From positions 558,001 to 622,000 of the forward strand of contig NZ_FOZI01000002.1 in NCBI RefSeq assembly GCF_900114495.1: a stretch of DNA of 64,000 bases, read 5' to 3'. The position numbers and the translations under genes were made by a program. The DNA is from Dyella sp. OK004. GTDB lineage: Bacteria; Pseudomonadota; Gammaproteobacteria; Xanthomonadales; Rhodanobacteraceae. This document shows positions 54,474 to 63,390 of this stretch, piece after piece (position 1 is the stretch's first letter; each line of letters opens with the position of its first letter). A model generated the notes under the pieces. The model was not told where the DNA came from. It worked only from the letters and a program-made list of their open reading frames with translations, and ran no database searches.

Positions 54474-55151
54474 ATGCGGCGACTGCGCATCAAACGCTAC
54501 CTGATCACCGGCCTGCTGACCTTTATCCCACTGTGGGTGACCTGGCTGGTCTTCAAGTTCGTACTGGGCATGCTGGCCGGCATCGGCGCGCCGCTGGTCG
54601 GAGCCTTTGTCGGCGCTATCTCGCGGGCCTGGCCCGGCCTGGGCGAGTCGCTCAACCGCGGCTGGCTGCTCTTCATTCTGGCCCTGGTGCTGACCCTGGG
54701 CGCGCTCTATCTGCTGGGCTGGCTGGCCAACCGCGTGATCGGCCAGCGCCTGCTGGATGGTTTCGACGCCCTGCTCGCGCGCATTCCACTGGTGCAGACC
54801 ATCTACGGCGGCACCAAGAAGCTGATGGCTGTGCTGCAGCAGAAACCGACGGGCGTGCAGCGCGTGGTGCTGGTCGACTTCCCGCGCAGGGGTATGAAAG
54901 TCGTCGGCTTCGTCACCCGCGTGATGACCGAAGAAGGTACCGGCCGTGAGATGGCGGCCGTCTATATCCCGACCACACCCAATCCCACCGGCGGCTATCT
55001 CGAAGTGGTGCCGCTGGACGAACTGACGCCCACCGACTGGACCATGGATCAGGCCATGGCCTTCATCATCTCCGGCGGCGCCGTGGCACCCGACACGCTG
55101 CCAGCCTCTGTCACCGCCCTGCCCCGCGACGACGCCAAGGATCACGCATGA
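54474..55151 (+). CDS. DUF502 family membrane protein
   Basis: A 225-residue protein of the DUF502 family. It has an N-terminal basic stretch and two helices (ITGLLTFIPLWVTWLVFKFV; WLLFILALVLTLGALYLLGW), then a soluble domain with IPLVQTIYGGTKKLMAVLQQ and VYIPTTPNPTGGYLEVVP, the family's best-conserved piece. Plant relatives (LIKE COV) affect development; bacterial function is unknown. ATG 54462 is an alternative start. The M14 peptidase gene overlaps its stop by ATGA. Confidence 0.88.
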   Translation: MRRLRIKRYLITGLLTFIPLWVTWLVFKFVLGMLAGIGAPLVGAFVGAISRAWPGLGESLNRGWLLFILALVLTLGALYLLGWLANRVIGQRLLDGFDALLARIPLVQTIYGGTKKLMAVLQQKPTGVQRVVLVDFPRRGMKVVGFVTRVMTEEGTGREMAAVYIPTTPNPTGGYLEVVPLDELTPTDWTMDQAMAFIISGGAVAPDTLPASVTALPRDDAKDHA

Positions 55152-56932
55152 CCACGCGCCATCTTCTGTTTGCCTTGCTGGGAACCGTTGCCATGTCCAC
55201 GCATGCCACCGACTGGACGACACCGGCCGAAGCCACGCACTTCCGCACCACGCCGAGCTACGCGGACACGCAGGCTTATCTACAGAAGTTGGCCGACGCC
55301 GCGCCGGGTAAGCTCAAACTGGAAACCTTCGGCACGTCGCCACAGGGCCGTCCGATGACGGTGGTGATCGCCAGCGGCGACGGCACCTTTACGCCAGAGG
55401 CTGCGCGCAAAGCCGGCAAGCCCATCGTGCTGCTACAGGCAGGCATCCATCCGGGCGAGATCGAGGGCAAGGACGCCGGCCTGATGCTGCTAAGCGACTA
55501 CGCCGTCACCGGCAAACTGCCGCACCTGCTCGACAAGGTGGTGCTGGTCTTCATCCCGGTGTTCAGCGTGGACGGTCACGAGAACACCAGCCCCTATCAC
55601 CGCATCAACCAGAATGGCCCGGACAGCATGGGCTTCCGCGGCCAGGCGCAGTACCTCAATCTCAACCGCGACTACGTCAAGGCCGACGCGCCGGAAGTCC
55701 GCGATTGGCTGAAGCTGTGGCAGCACTGGCTGCCTGACCTGTTCATGGACATCCACACCACCGACGGTGCGGATTATCAATACGACCTCACCTGGTACAC
55801 CGAAGACCCGCACAAGCTTGATCCTGGTGTGAGTGCCTGGCAGCAGGCGCTGATGACCGATCGCGTGATGCCGGCCTACGAAAAGCGCGGTCATCTCGGC
55901 TCGATCTATCTGGAATTCAAAGACGGCCGCGACCCGCGCAAGGGACTCACCAACTTCGGCTCGGGTCCGCGTTTCTCCACCGGCTATGTCGCGCTACAGA
56001 ATCGCCCCGCGCTACTGGTCGAAACGCACATGCTCAAGTCGTACGAGACCCGCGTGCGCGGCACCTACGACCTGGTCGAACTGATGCTGGAGAACATCGG
56101 CAATGACGCGGCGACCCTGATCGCCGTGAACCGCAAGGCCGATGAAACCGTGGCGGCACGCGCCGCCGATCCAAAAGCGCAGGTCGCGGTGACCTACAAG
56201 CCCGATCCCAAGTCCACTCCGTTCGAGTTCAAGAGTTTCGCTTTCAGCGTCACCCACAGCGATATCTCCAACAGCGACTGGATCCAGTACGACCCCAGCA
56301 AGCCGCAGAGCTACCCCATACAGAACTGGAACGGCCTGTTGCCCGATACCTCCATCACGCCGCCAGCCGCTTACGCGATCCCGGCGCAGTGGACACAGAT
56401 CATCGAGAAGCTCGATATCCACGGCATTACGTACCGCCGCCTGCCGCATTCGCTGAAAATCAAGGCCGACGCCTACCAGTTGGACAATCCGCAATGGGCC
56501 AGCAAGCCCTTCGAAGGCCACCTGATGCTGCGCGACTTCGGCCAGACCAGCGTCACGCGCGAGATCGAACTGCCTGCCGGCTCGGTGATCGTGCCGATGA
56601 ACCAGCGCAGCGCCAACGTCGTCATCAACCTGCTCGAACCGCAGGCACCGGATTCGCTGCTGCGCTGGGGCTATCTCAACGCGATCTTCGAGCCAAAGGA
56701 ATACGGCGAACCGCGCGTGGTGGAAAAACTGGCGCGCGAGATGCTGGTGAAAGATCCGGCGCTGAAGACGGCGTTCGACAAAAAGCTGCATGACGACCCG
56801 GCCTTCGCCGCCAGCCCGGGCGCGCGGCTGCAGTTCTTCTTCGAGCATTCGCCGTGGTACAGCGCGCAGGCAGTCGGGGCCTACCCGGTACTGCGCCTGG
56901 ATGCCGCCACCCTCCAGAAAACCGGCCGGTAA
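55148..56932 (+). CDS. Exported M14-type zinc carboxypeptidase-like protein
   Basis: A 594-residue secreted protein with a short signal peptide (LLFALLGTVAMSTHA). The peptidase M14 domain has the zinc motif HxxE in IHPGEIEGKD (from about residue 101), an active-site-region HRINQNGPDSMGFRGQAQYL, the second zinc His in FMDIHTTDG (about 200) and the catalytic Glu in VETHML (about 291). About 270 more residues form a C-terminal domain without an obvious match. It is coupled to the DUF502 gene and followed by a REPIN. Confidence 0.85.
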   Translation: MTTRHLLFALLGTVAMSTHATDWTTPAEATHFRTTPSYADTQAYLQKLADAAPGKLKLETFGTSPQGRPMTVVIASGDGTFTPEAARKAGKPIVLLQAGIHPGEIEGKDAGLMLLSDYAVTGKLPHLLDKVVLVFIPVFSVDGHENTSPYHRINQNGPDSMGFRGQAQYLNLNRDYVKADAPEVRDWLKLWQHWLPDLFMDIHTTDGADYQYDLTWYTEDPHKLDPGVSAWQQALMTDRVMPAYEKRGHLGSIYLEFKDGRDPRKGLTNFGSGPRFSTGYVALQNRPALLVETHMLKSYETRVRGTYDLVELMLENIGNDAATLIAVNRKADETVAARAADPKAQVAVTYKPDPKSTPFEFKSFAFSVTHSDISNSDWIQYDPSKPQSYPIQNWNGLLPDTSITPPAAYAIPAQWTQIIEKLDIHGITYRRLPHSLKIKADAYQLDNPQWASKPFEGHLMLRDFGQTSVTREIELPAGSVIVPMNQRSANVVINLLEPQAPDSLLRWGYLNAIFEPKEYGEPRVVEKLAREMLVKDPALKTAFDKKLHDDPAFAASPGARLQFFFEHSPWYSAQAVGAYPVLRLDAATLQKTGR

Positions 56933-56938
56933 CACCCC

Positions 56939-57008
56939 TGTAGGAGCGCACCCTGTGCGCGATCTCCTACGTGGTGAGGCCTGGTCGCGCACAGGGTGCG
57001 CTCCTACA
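56939..57008. repeat. REPIN (perfect inverted REP pair)
   Basis: The 24-bp REP at 56939-56962 is repeated exactly in inverse orientation at 56985-57008, with 22 bp between. Each carries the GCGCAC-CCT-GTGCGC hairpin. The left arm is identical to the single REP at 34990-35013. Confidence 0.9.
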
Positions 57009-57185
57009 GAGGTAGGGCGCGCCGCAGGCCTGTTGCGAAATGCTCCCCTGACCTTTGACACTGTGCCGACCATGACCAATGACCTAGCGTGAAAAGTCAT
57101 GACCACGATCCGGGCGGCTCCGCGCGCGATCGCCAATCAGCCGCTAATCCGCCCTGACGGGCACCACATCATGAGAGGGAAATCC

Positions 57186-59321
57186 ATGACCAAGCCGTAT
57201 CTGAAGCCGCTCGCCCTTGCGGTGAGCCTCGCCCTGACCCTGACCGCCTGCGGCAAGCAGGAATCCGCCGAGCAGGCCGCACCTGCCAAGAGCAGCAGCG
57301 CCCCGGCCGCCGCCAGCACCGTCGCCGCCGCACCGGTCGCCAAGAAGAGCCCGTTCGACGTCAGCGAGCTGGATACCGGCATCAACGCCTGCCAGGACTT
57401 CAACGGCTTCGTTAACTCCAAGTGGGTCGCCGCCAACCCGATTCCGGAAGACCGCACCCGCTGGGGCGCCTTCGACCAGCTGGCCGAAACCAGCCTCAAC
57501 ACCCAGCACGACATCGTCGATGCCGCCGCCAAGGGCGCCGCGCAGGCGCAGGCCGGCTCGATCGAGCAGAAAATCGGCATGTTCTATCAGGCAGGCATGA
57601 ACGAAGACGCCATCGAGAAGGCCGGCTTCGACCCGATCAAACCCAAGCTCGACGCCATCGCCGCGCTGAAGAACGGCGCCGACGTGGCCGACTACATCAC
57701 CAAGGCCTACGCCGAAGGCGACGGCCAGGTGTTCTCGTTCAGTTCCGGCGCCGACTTCAAGCACGCCGATATGCAGATCGCCTACGCCAATCAGTCCGGT
57801 CTGGGCCTGCCCACCAAGGACTACTACACGGATGCCAAGTACAAGGACATCCGCGATGCCTACGTGGCGCACATCGCCAAGGCGCTTCAACTCACCGGCG
57901 TCTCCGAAGCCGATGCCAAGACCCAGGCTGATGACGTGCTGAAGTTCGAGACGCAGCTCGCTGCCGCCTCGCTGTCCCCGGTGGAAGAGCGCGACCCGAA
58001 GAACCAGTACCACTTCGTCAGCGTGAAGGAGGCCGACAAGGTCACTCCGCACTTTAACTGGGAGAAGTTCTTCAGCGCCCAGGGCGTGACCGTCGACAAG
58101 GGCTTCTCGCTGTCGCAGCCGAAATTCTTCGCCGAGTTCGACAAGCTGCTCGCCAGCACGCCGGCTGCCACGTGGCAGGCCTACCTGCGCTTCCACACCA
58201 TCGACGACGCTTCGCCGTATCTCAGCAAGGCGTTCCAGGACAGCAAGTTCGACTTCTACGGCAAGACGCTTGCCGGCCAGCCGCAGCAGAAGCCGCGCTG
58301 GAAGCGCGTGCTCGGCACCCTCAACGGTGGCACGGGCATGGGCGAGGCGCTGGGCCAGCTGTATGTGGCCAAGGTATTCAAGCCGGAAGCCAAGGATCGT
58401 GCGCAGGAGCTGGTCGACAACGTGCGCAATGCCCTGAAGGCGCGCATCGAGAAGCTCGACTGGATGAGTCCAGCAACCAAGGAAAAGGCCATCGCCAAGT
58501 GGAACACTTTCCTGCCCAAGATCGGCTACCCCGACAAGTGGCGTGACTGGTCCGGCCTGAACATCAGCGGCGACAACTACTACGGCGACGTGATGGCCGC
58601 CGCCAAGTTCAACTACGACTACGACATCGCCAAGGTCGGCAAGCCGACCGACCGCAAGGAATGGGGCATGACCCCGCAAACGGTCAACGCGTATTACAAC
58701 CCGACCGACAACACCATCAACTTCCCGGCCGCGATCCTGCAGCCGCCGTTCTTCGACGCCGCGGCCGACGACGCCATCAACTATGGCGGCATCGGCGCCG
58801 TGATCGGCCACGAGGCCAGCCACGGTTTCGACGACGAAGGCAGCCAGTTCGACGGCGCCGGCAACCAGGAAAACTGGTGGACCAAGGACGACCGCACCAA
58901 GTTCGACGGCCGCACCGACAAGCTGGTGCAGCAGTTCAACGACTACGCGCCGATCAAGGACAAGCCGGATGCACACGTCAACGGCAAGCTGACCCTGGGC
59001 GAGAACATCGCCGACCTCGGCGGCATGAACGTGGCTTACGACGCGCTGCAGACCGCGCTGTCCAAGACCCCGGGCTCCACCGAGCAGAAGGTGGAAGGCT
59101 ATACGCCCGACCAGCGCTTCTTCCTCAACTGGGCCCGCGTGTGGCGCGGCCACGTGCGCGAGAAGCAGGCTCTGCTCTCGCTCAACACCGATCCGCACGC
59201 ACCGGCCTCGCTGCGCGCCATCGGCGCACCGTCCAACATGGAAGCCTTTGCTGCGGCATTCCAGTGCAAGCCGGGCGATGCGATGGTTCGTCCGGCCGAC
59301 AAGCAGGTGAAGATCTGGTGA
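57186..59321 (+). CDS. M13 family (neprilysin-like) lipoprotein metallopeptidase
   Basis: A 711-residue zinc endopeptidase of the PepO/neprilysin family. The start at ATG 57186 follows AGAGGGA and gives a lipoprotein signal (LALTLTACGKQ). Conserved parts are DFNGFVNSKWVAANPIP, NAYYNPTDNTINFPAAIL, the zinc site IGHEASHGFDDEGSQFD, LGENIADLGGMNVAYDA (third ligand Glu) and the C-terminal FFLNWARVWR and CKPGDAM...VKIW. It should cut peptides in the periplasm or at the outer membrane. A strong terminator follows. Confidence 0.95.
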   Translation: MTKPYLKPLALAVSLALTLTACGKQESAEQAAPAKSSSAPAAASTVAAAPVAKKSPFDVSELDTGINACQDFNGFVNSKWVAANPIPEDRTRWGAFDQLAETSLNTQHDIVDAAAKGAAQAQAGSIEQKIGMFYQAGMNEDAIEKAGFDPIKPKLDAIAALKNGADVADYITKAYAEGDGQVFSFSSGADFKHADMQIAYANQSGLGLPTKDYYTDAKYKDIRDAYVAHIAKALQLTGVSEADAKTQADDVLKFETQLAAASLSPVEERDPKNQYHFVSVKEADKVTPHFNWEKFFSAQGVTVDKGFSLSQPKFFAEFDKLLASTPAATWQAYLRFHTIDDASPYLSKAFQDSKFDFYGKTLAGQPQQKPRWKRVLGTLNGGTGMGEALGQLYVAKVFKPEAKDRAQELVDNVRNALKARIEKLDWMSPATKEKAIAKWNTFLPKIGYPDKWRDWSGLNISGDNYYGDVMAAAKFNYDYDIAKVGKPTDRKEWGMTPQTVNAYYNPTDNTINFPAAILQPPFFDAAADDAINYGGIGAVIGHEASHGFDDEGSQFDGAGNQENWWTKDDRTKFDGRTDKLVQQFNDYAPIKDKPDAHVNGKLTLGENIADLGGMNVAYDALQTALSKTPGSTEQKVEGYTPDQRFFLNWARVWRGHVREKQALLSLNTDPHAPASLRAIGAPSNMEAFAAAFQCKPGDAMVRPADKQVKIW

Positions 59322-59368
59322 TGTTCCTGCCACCGCGGCTTCGGTCGCGGTGGCTCTTCGCAAAACAG

Positions 59369-59403
59369 AAAGCGTCGCGCGCAAGCGCGGCGCTTTTTCT
59401 TTT
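59369..59403 (+). terminator. Intrinsic terminator of the M13 peptidase gene
   Basis: A 12-bp stem (59369-59380 with 59385-59396, one G-T pair) closed by a GCAA tetraloop and followed by TTCTTTT. A further 8-bp hairpin (59330-59337 / 59346-59353) precedes it, immediately after the stop codon. Confidence 0.88.
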
Positions 59404-59754
59404 GGGGCATTAAACCTCCCGCGTAACTGCATCCAAACGTAGTCAGCGTCATTGCGATGCGCCACATTCGCTTCGATCACTGGAAAATTGGCAAACAGGC
59501 CGCCCCGTGGCCTGAGGCAAGCCAACACAGAGCCCCCGCTGGCAAGTTGCGAACTACCACGTCACCTTTCCTCTGCCGCACTCACCCGATGGGTATCACT
59601 TCTAGCCAATAGCCCCGACACAGCATCCGTGCTGGACTCGTCCACTGCGGCTTACCGCCGTCGGGGAGATCGACAAGCCAAGGGCAAACCCTCGACCCAG
59701 CCAGCTGGGCGGGGCGTGCCAGGCCCTTGCCTTATATCGTCGGGAGGCTTGCAC
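59404..59754. other. Gene-free leader region before the patatin gene
   Basis: The reading frame of the patatin gene is open through most of these 351 bp, but the encoded residues have no patatin or signal-peptide character. A strong ribosome site (GGGAGG, 59742-59747) lies just before the ATG pair at 59755/59758, so I treat the stretch as promoter and leader. I could not pick out a convincing promoter. Confidence 0.5.
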
Positions 59755-62700
59755 ATGATGGCGAGCGATAACGGGGCCAAGGATTCACGCGTTCCGCACG
59801 AAATAGACGTCTATAACAAGCGCCGTGAGCGCGCGGGCATTGATCGCCACGAGCCCGCAATCGGGCTGGCGCTGTCGGGCGGCGGCATCCGCAGTGCCAC
59901 TTTCTGTCTCGGCATCCTGCGCGCGATGGCGAAGAACAAAGTGCTCCACCGCATCGACTATCTGTCGACCGTGTCGGGCGGCGGTTACATCGGCGCGAGC
60001 CTGGGCCGCTTGTTCAAAGACAAGGCACGCACGCCCCGCGAAGTCGAACAGGGATTGGCAAGCGATCATTCGCTGCTGCTCTGGTGGCTGCGCAACAACG
60101 GCCGCTATCTGACGCCTGCCGGGGCCAACGATGTGATCATGGCCGTTGCCGGACAAGTGCGCAGCTTTCTGGTGACACAGTTTGAAGTACTGATGCTGGC
60201 CCTGGTGCTGGCGTGCATCGTCACCTTCCCGCACCTGCTGGCCAGCCTTTGGCTAAGTCCAGGTCAGACCCTGTTCTTCGCGGGCAGCCCGTGGTGGTGG
60301 CTGTTGCTGCTCCCTGCCGCGCTGGCACTCACCGCCGCCTACGCTTACTGGTTCCTGGGTCGCAACCGCCTACCGGATCTGCTCACCGCTTTGCTCGCCG
60401 CCATCGTGGGCATCTATGCCATGCATGTCGCTATGGCTGCCTTCGCCGCAACGGACGACGCCGTGTCCAACGATTCGGTGATCACGGTGCTGGCCTACTT
60501 CGCGACGGTCCTGGCGATCGGCTTTCTGCTCTCGCCGCTGGGCTGGATCTGGGCCAGGTTCATGATGGGCCGACCGGAGAATGACGACAAGCGCCGGCTC
60601 ATGCTTACTCATGTGCTCAGCCATTGCCTGCGCGCCAGCCTCGCCCTCGCTTTGCTCGGTGCGATGGATCTGTTCAGCTGGTATCTGGGTTATCTCTTCA
60701 TGTCGGTCTTGAGCGGCCAGCTCAGTTTCCAGCTGGGCGTGAGCTTCAGCGTGGTGACGCTGGTGGTGGTGGTGGCACGCAATGCACTGCCGATCGTCCA
60801 GGCGAACATGGCCGCGGCGAAACGGCTGCCGCTCACACAGATCGCCAACATCCTCGGCCTGCTCCTGATCATGTTCATCGCCCTGCTCTGGCTCGCGCTG
60901 GTGCAGGTCTTCGTACTCTCCAAGAACGACAACTTCGCTGGAACGCCGCTGCCGGGCGCGCTTGGTCGATGGCTGTGTGTATTCGGTGCCGCCGCGGTGT
61001 TCCTGCTGATCAATGGCTCCGTCCTGCAGCAACTGAATCGGTCGTCCCTGCATTTTTTCTACCGGTCGCGATTGGCGCGCGCTTACGTTTCGGTAGGCAA
61101 TGACGAACTGCACAGCGGCGACGCGCACGGCGGCGACAAGCCTCGCTTTCCCGCTTCCGTGCTGGCGAAACGACGCCGCGACATCACCGATGCGACCGCA
61201 CAGGTCGCCGACCTGCTGAACGGCGATGACGTGGCGATGAAGGACTATCAACCGGCGACATCCGGCGGCCCCATCCATCTCATCAACTGCTGCATCAATC
61301 AGACCGAAGACGACCGCACCGGCAACTACAACGCCGACCGCAAGGGCGTGAACCTCACGGTGAGTGCGCTGGGTGTGGAGACAGGCACGCATGGTCCAGT
61401 GCAGCCCGGGCATGCGGCCTGGGAAAAGACCACGCTGGCCGAATGGATTGCCATCTCCGGTGCGGCGGTCGGCTCGGGCATGGGCTCGCTGACCAAGCCC
61501 GGCATGGCCGCCATGATCTTTTTGAGCGGACTGCGCCTGGGTTATTGGCAGCACAACCTCACGAAGCAAGCGTCCGCCGGCTTCCACCTGTTGCAGAAAT
61601 ATCAGGCTATGTGCGGCGAAATGTTCGCGCGCTTTCCCGGCCTGAGGGCGCCGCGCTGGTACCTTTCAGACGGCGGCCATTTCGATAACACCGGCGTATA
61701 TGCGCTGCTCAAGCGCAAGTTGCCAGTGATCATCCTGGCCGACTGCGGAGCCGACCCGGACTATGCGTTCGGCGACGTGGAGAACCTGATCCGCAAGGCC
61801 CGCATCGATCACGATGCCATCATCCGCTTCATCGATCCGGAGAGCCTGCCGCCATTGGCCGGCGGGCTGAGCGCGTTCTTCGGCACACCCGACAGCATCC
61901 AGCCCGGCACCAGCAACGAATACCTGCTGCTGGCGCAGATCACCTACAGCGACGACTGCACCGGCGCACTGCTGATCATCAAGCCCCGCCGCACCGAGGA
62001 CATGCCACTCGACGTCGCCGGCTATGCCGCACGCAACGCGAGCTTCCCCCAGCAAAGCACCGCCAACCAATTTTTCAGCGAGGAAGAATGGGAGAGCTAC
62101 TGCAATCTGGGGCTGACGCTGGGCCGCGTCCTCACCACCAAGTTCCTGCATGACCTCCACCCGTGGATCAACACGGGAACCACCATTGGCACCAACAACG
62201 CCACACTCACGCCGCCAATCACGCGCATGACGCGCAATCAGCGCATCGCGACCACCCTGGGCACGTCGATTGGCATCGGCGCCATCCTCACCGGCCTGCT
62301 GGCAGGCTGGCAGGCCTGGAACACCCGGCAGGACAAGGACAGCCAGCAACTATCGGCCTTCGCCACCGAGGCACGCACGATACTGGCGGATATTTCTTCG
62401 CCAGAGCGCCAGCACAAAGGCTTCGATCAGGCACTCGACGCCAAGATCGATCTGTTGAATTCGATCGCCCACACCTTCCCCGTCAACAGCGATCAGCAAC
62501 AGGTCATGCAGGATATTGCCGAGCCGCTACAGAACTTATGCCCACCCTACGGCCAAGCGCTGTTCAACCGATGCGCGGCCGACGTCGTCACCCTCAACGC
62601 CGGCGCGCGATCCAGCATGCACTGGGATGAGGCGATGGCCAGCTACAGTGGCTTTGCCACCAATGCGCCCCTTCTGGCAGGCGAAGGTCAGCAGGCGCTT

Positions 62701-63345
62701 GCGACGACATCTGCAGCGACACCCAAAGAGAATAGCGCGGGCACGCCATCCACATCGATGCCGAGCCCGCCGCCACCGCCACCGAGTTCGGTTCTGCCGT
62801 CCGAACCCGTCGTGGTCACCGCCCAGCGACAAAGCGAGGCGAATGCCGTTGCGGCAGCTCCTGAGCACTACATGCCGAATCCGGCCAGCGTGGTGACGCA
62901 AGCCGCGCCGACCCGGCAATCCTTACCGCCTTCGGCAACGCCGCAAAACAAGTCAGCATTTGATCGCGCGAAGGCGGCCTGCGTCACCAAGAGCTCGCAA
63001 TCGTTCGTGCTGTACACGCAGATCTACGACGAGGCCCAACGGGCACCGTTGTCTGCCGTACTGACTGATATCCGCAGCCTTGGCATCGCCACGCCCGGCG
63101 TAGAGAACGTGACGGTTACCGCCAAGCGCAACGGCAACAACTCACCAGCGCGGTGGAACCAGCCTACGATCCTCTACCGCGCAGAAGGCCAGGATTGCGC
63201 ACAAGCTTTGGCCATCTATCTGACGCCCTTCGGCTCGGCGCGACAGGCTGTGCGCGCGTTTCCTCTGCCACGTGCGCTCAATGGCGCGGCGAACATCCTG
63301 GAGTTGTGGATTCCCAATCCGTCCGACGCCACCGGTACGAAGTAG
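59755..63345 (+). CDS. Large patatin-like phospholipase with internal membrane domain
   Basis: A 1196-residue protein. A patatin catalytic domain begins with the oxyanion-hole motif LSGGGIRSATFCLG (about 40-53) and the nucleophile Ser74 in STVSGGGYIG; the catalytic Asp639 lies in SDGGHFDNTG. Between them, residues 140-430 contain seven or more membrane helices, so the acyl hydrolase is split by a membrane domain. After residue 700 come another helix (IGIGAILTGLLAGW), a Pro/Ser-rich linker and a small C-terminal domain (FVLYTQIYDEAQ...) recalling SPOR/LytR_C-like folds. It probably acts on membrane lipids; its substrate is unknown. Confidence 0.82.
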   Translation: MMASDNGAKDSRVPHEIDVYNKRRERAGIDRHEPAIGLALSGGGIRSATFCLGILRAMAKNKVLHRIDYLSTVSGGGYIGASLGRLFKDKARTPREVEQGLASDHSLLLWWLRNNGRYLTPAGANDVIMAVAGQVRSFLVTQFEVLMLALVLACIVTFPHLLASLWLSPGQTLFFAGSPWWWLLLLPAALALTAAYAYWFLGRNRLPDLLTALLAAIVGIYAMHVAMAAFAATDDAVSNDSVITVLAYFATVLAIGFLLSPLGWIWARFMMGRPENDDKRRLMLTHVLSHCLRASLALALLGAMDLFSWYLGYLFMSVLSGQLSFQLGVSFSVVTLVVVVARNALPIVQANMAAAKRLPLTQIANILGLLLIMFIALLWLALVQVFVLSKNDNFAGTPLPGALGRWLCVFGAAAVFLLINGSVLQQLNRSSLHFFYRSRLARAYVSVGNDELHSGDAHGGDKPRFPASVLAKRRRDITDATAQVADLLNGDDVAMKDYQPATSGGPIHLINCCINQTEDDRTGNYNADRKGVNLTVSALGVETGTHGPVQPGHAAWEKTTLAEWIAISGAAVGSGMGSLTKPGMAAMIFLSGLRLGYWQHNLTKQASAGFHLLQKYQAMCGEMFARFPGLRAPRWYLSDGGHFDNTGVYALLKRKLPVIILADCGADPDYAFGDVENLIRKARIDHDAIIRFIDPESLPPLAGGLSAFFGTPDSIQPGTSNEYLLLAQITYSDDCTGALLIIKPRRTEDMPLDVAGYAARNASFPQQSTANQFFSEEEWESYCNLGLTLGRVLTTKFLHDLHPWINTGTTIGTNNATLTPPITRMTRNQRIATTLGTSIGIGAILTGLLAGWQAWNTRQDKDSQQLSAFATEARTILADISSPERQHKGFDQALDAKIDLLNSIAHTFPVNSDQQQVMQDIAEPLQNLCPPYGQALFNRCAADVVTLNAGARSSMHWDEAMASYSGFATNAPLLAGEGQQALATTSAATPKENSAGTPSTSMPSPPPPPPSSVLPSEPVVVTAQRQSEANAVAAAPEHYMPNPASVVTQAAPTRQSLPPSATPQNKSAFDRAKAACVTKSSQSFVLYTQIYDEAQRAPLSAVLTDIRSLGIATPGVENVTVTAKRNGNNSPARWNQPTILYRAEGQDCAQALAIYLTPFGSARQAVRAFPLPRALNGAANILELWIPNPSDATGTK

Positions 63346-63390
63346 TTGCCGTTGCGCACTGCACTGACCTGCGAATGCGCAAGACGCGCG

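Noticed and set aside
57144-59528. A 794-codon open frame antisense to the M13 peptidase gene
   Set aside because: The sense-strand peptidase has signal, zinc motif and terminator; the antisense product is Val/Gly/Arg-rich with no domain.
59452-59754. N-terminal extension of the patatin protein by 101 residues
   Set aside because: The frame is open, but the residues lack any signal or domain, and a strong ribosome-binding site marks the start at 59755.
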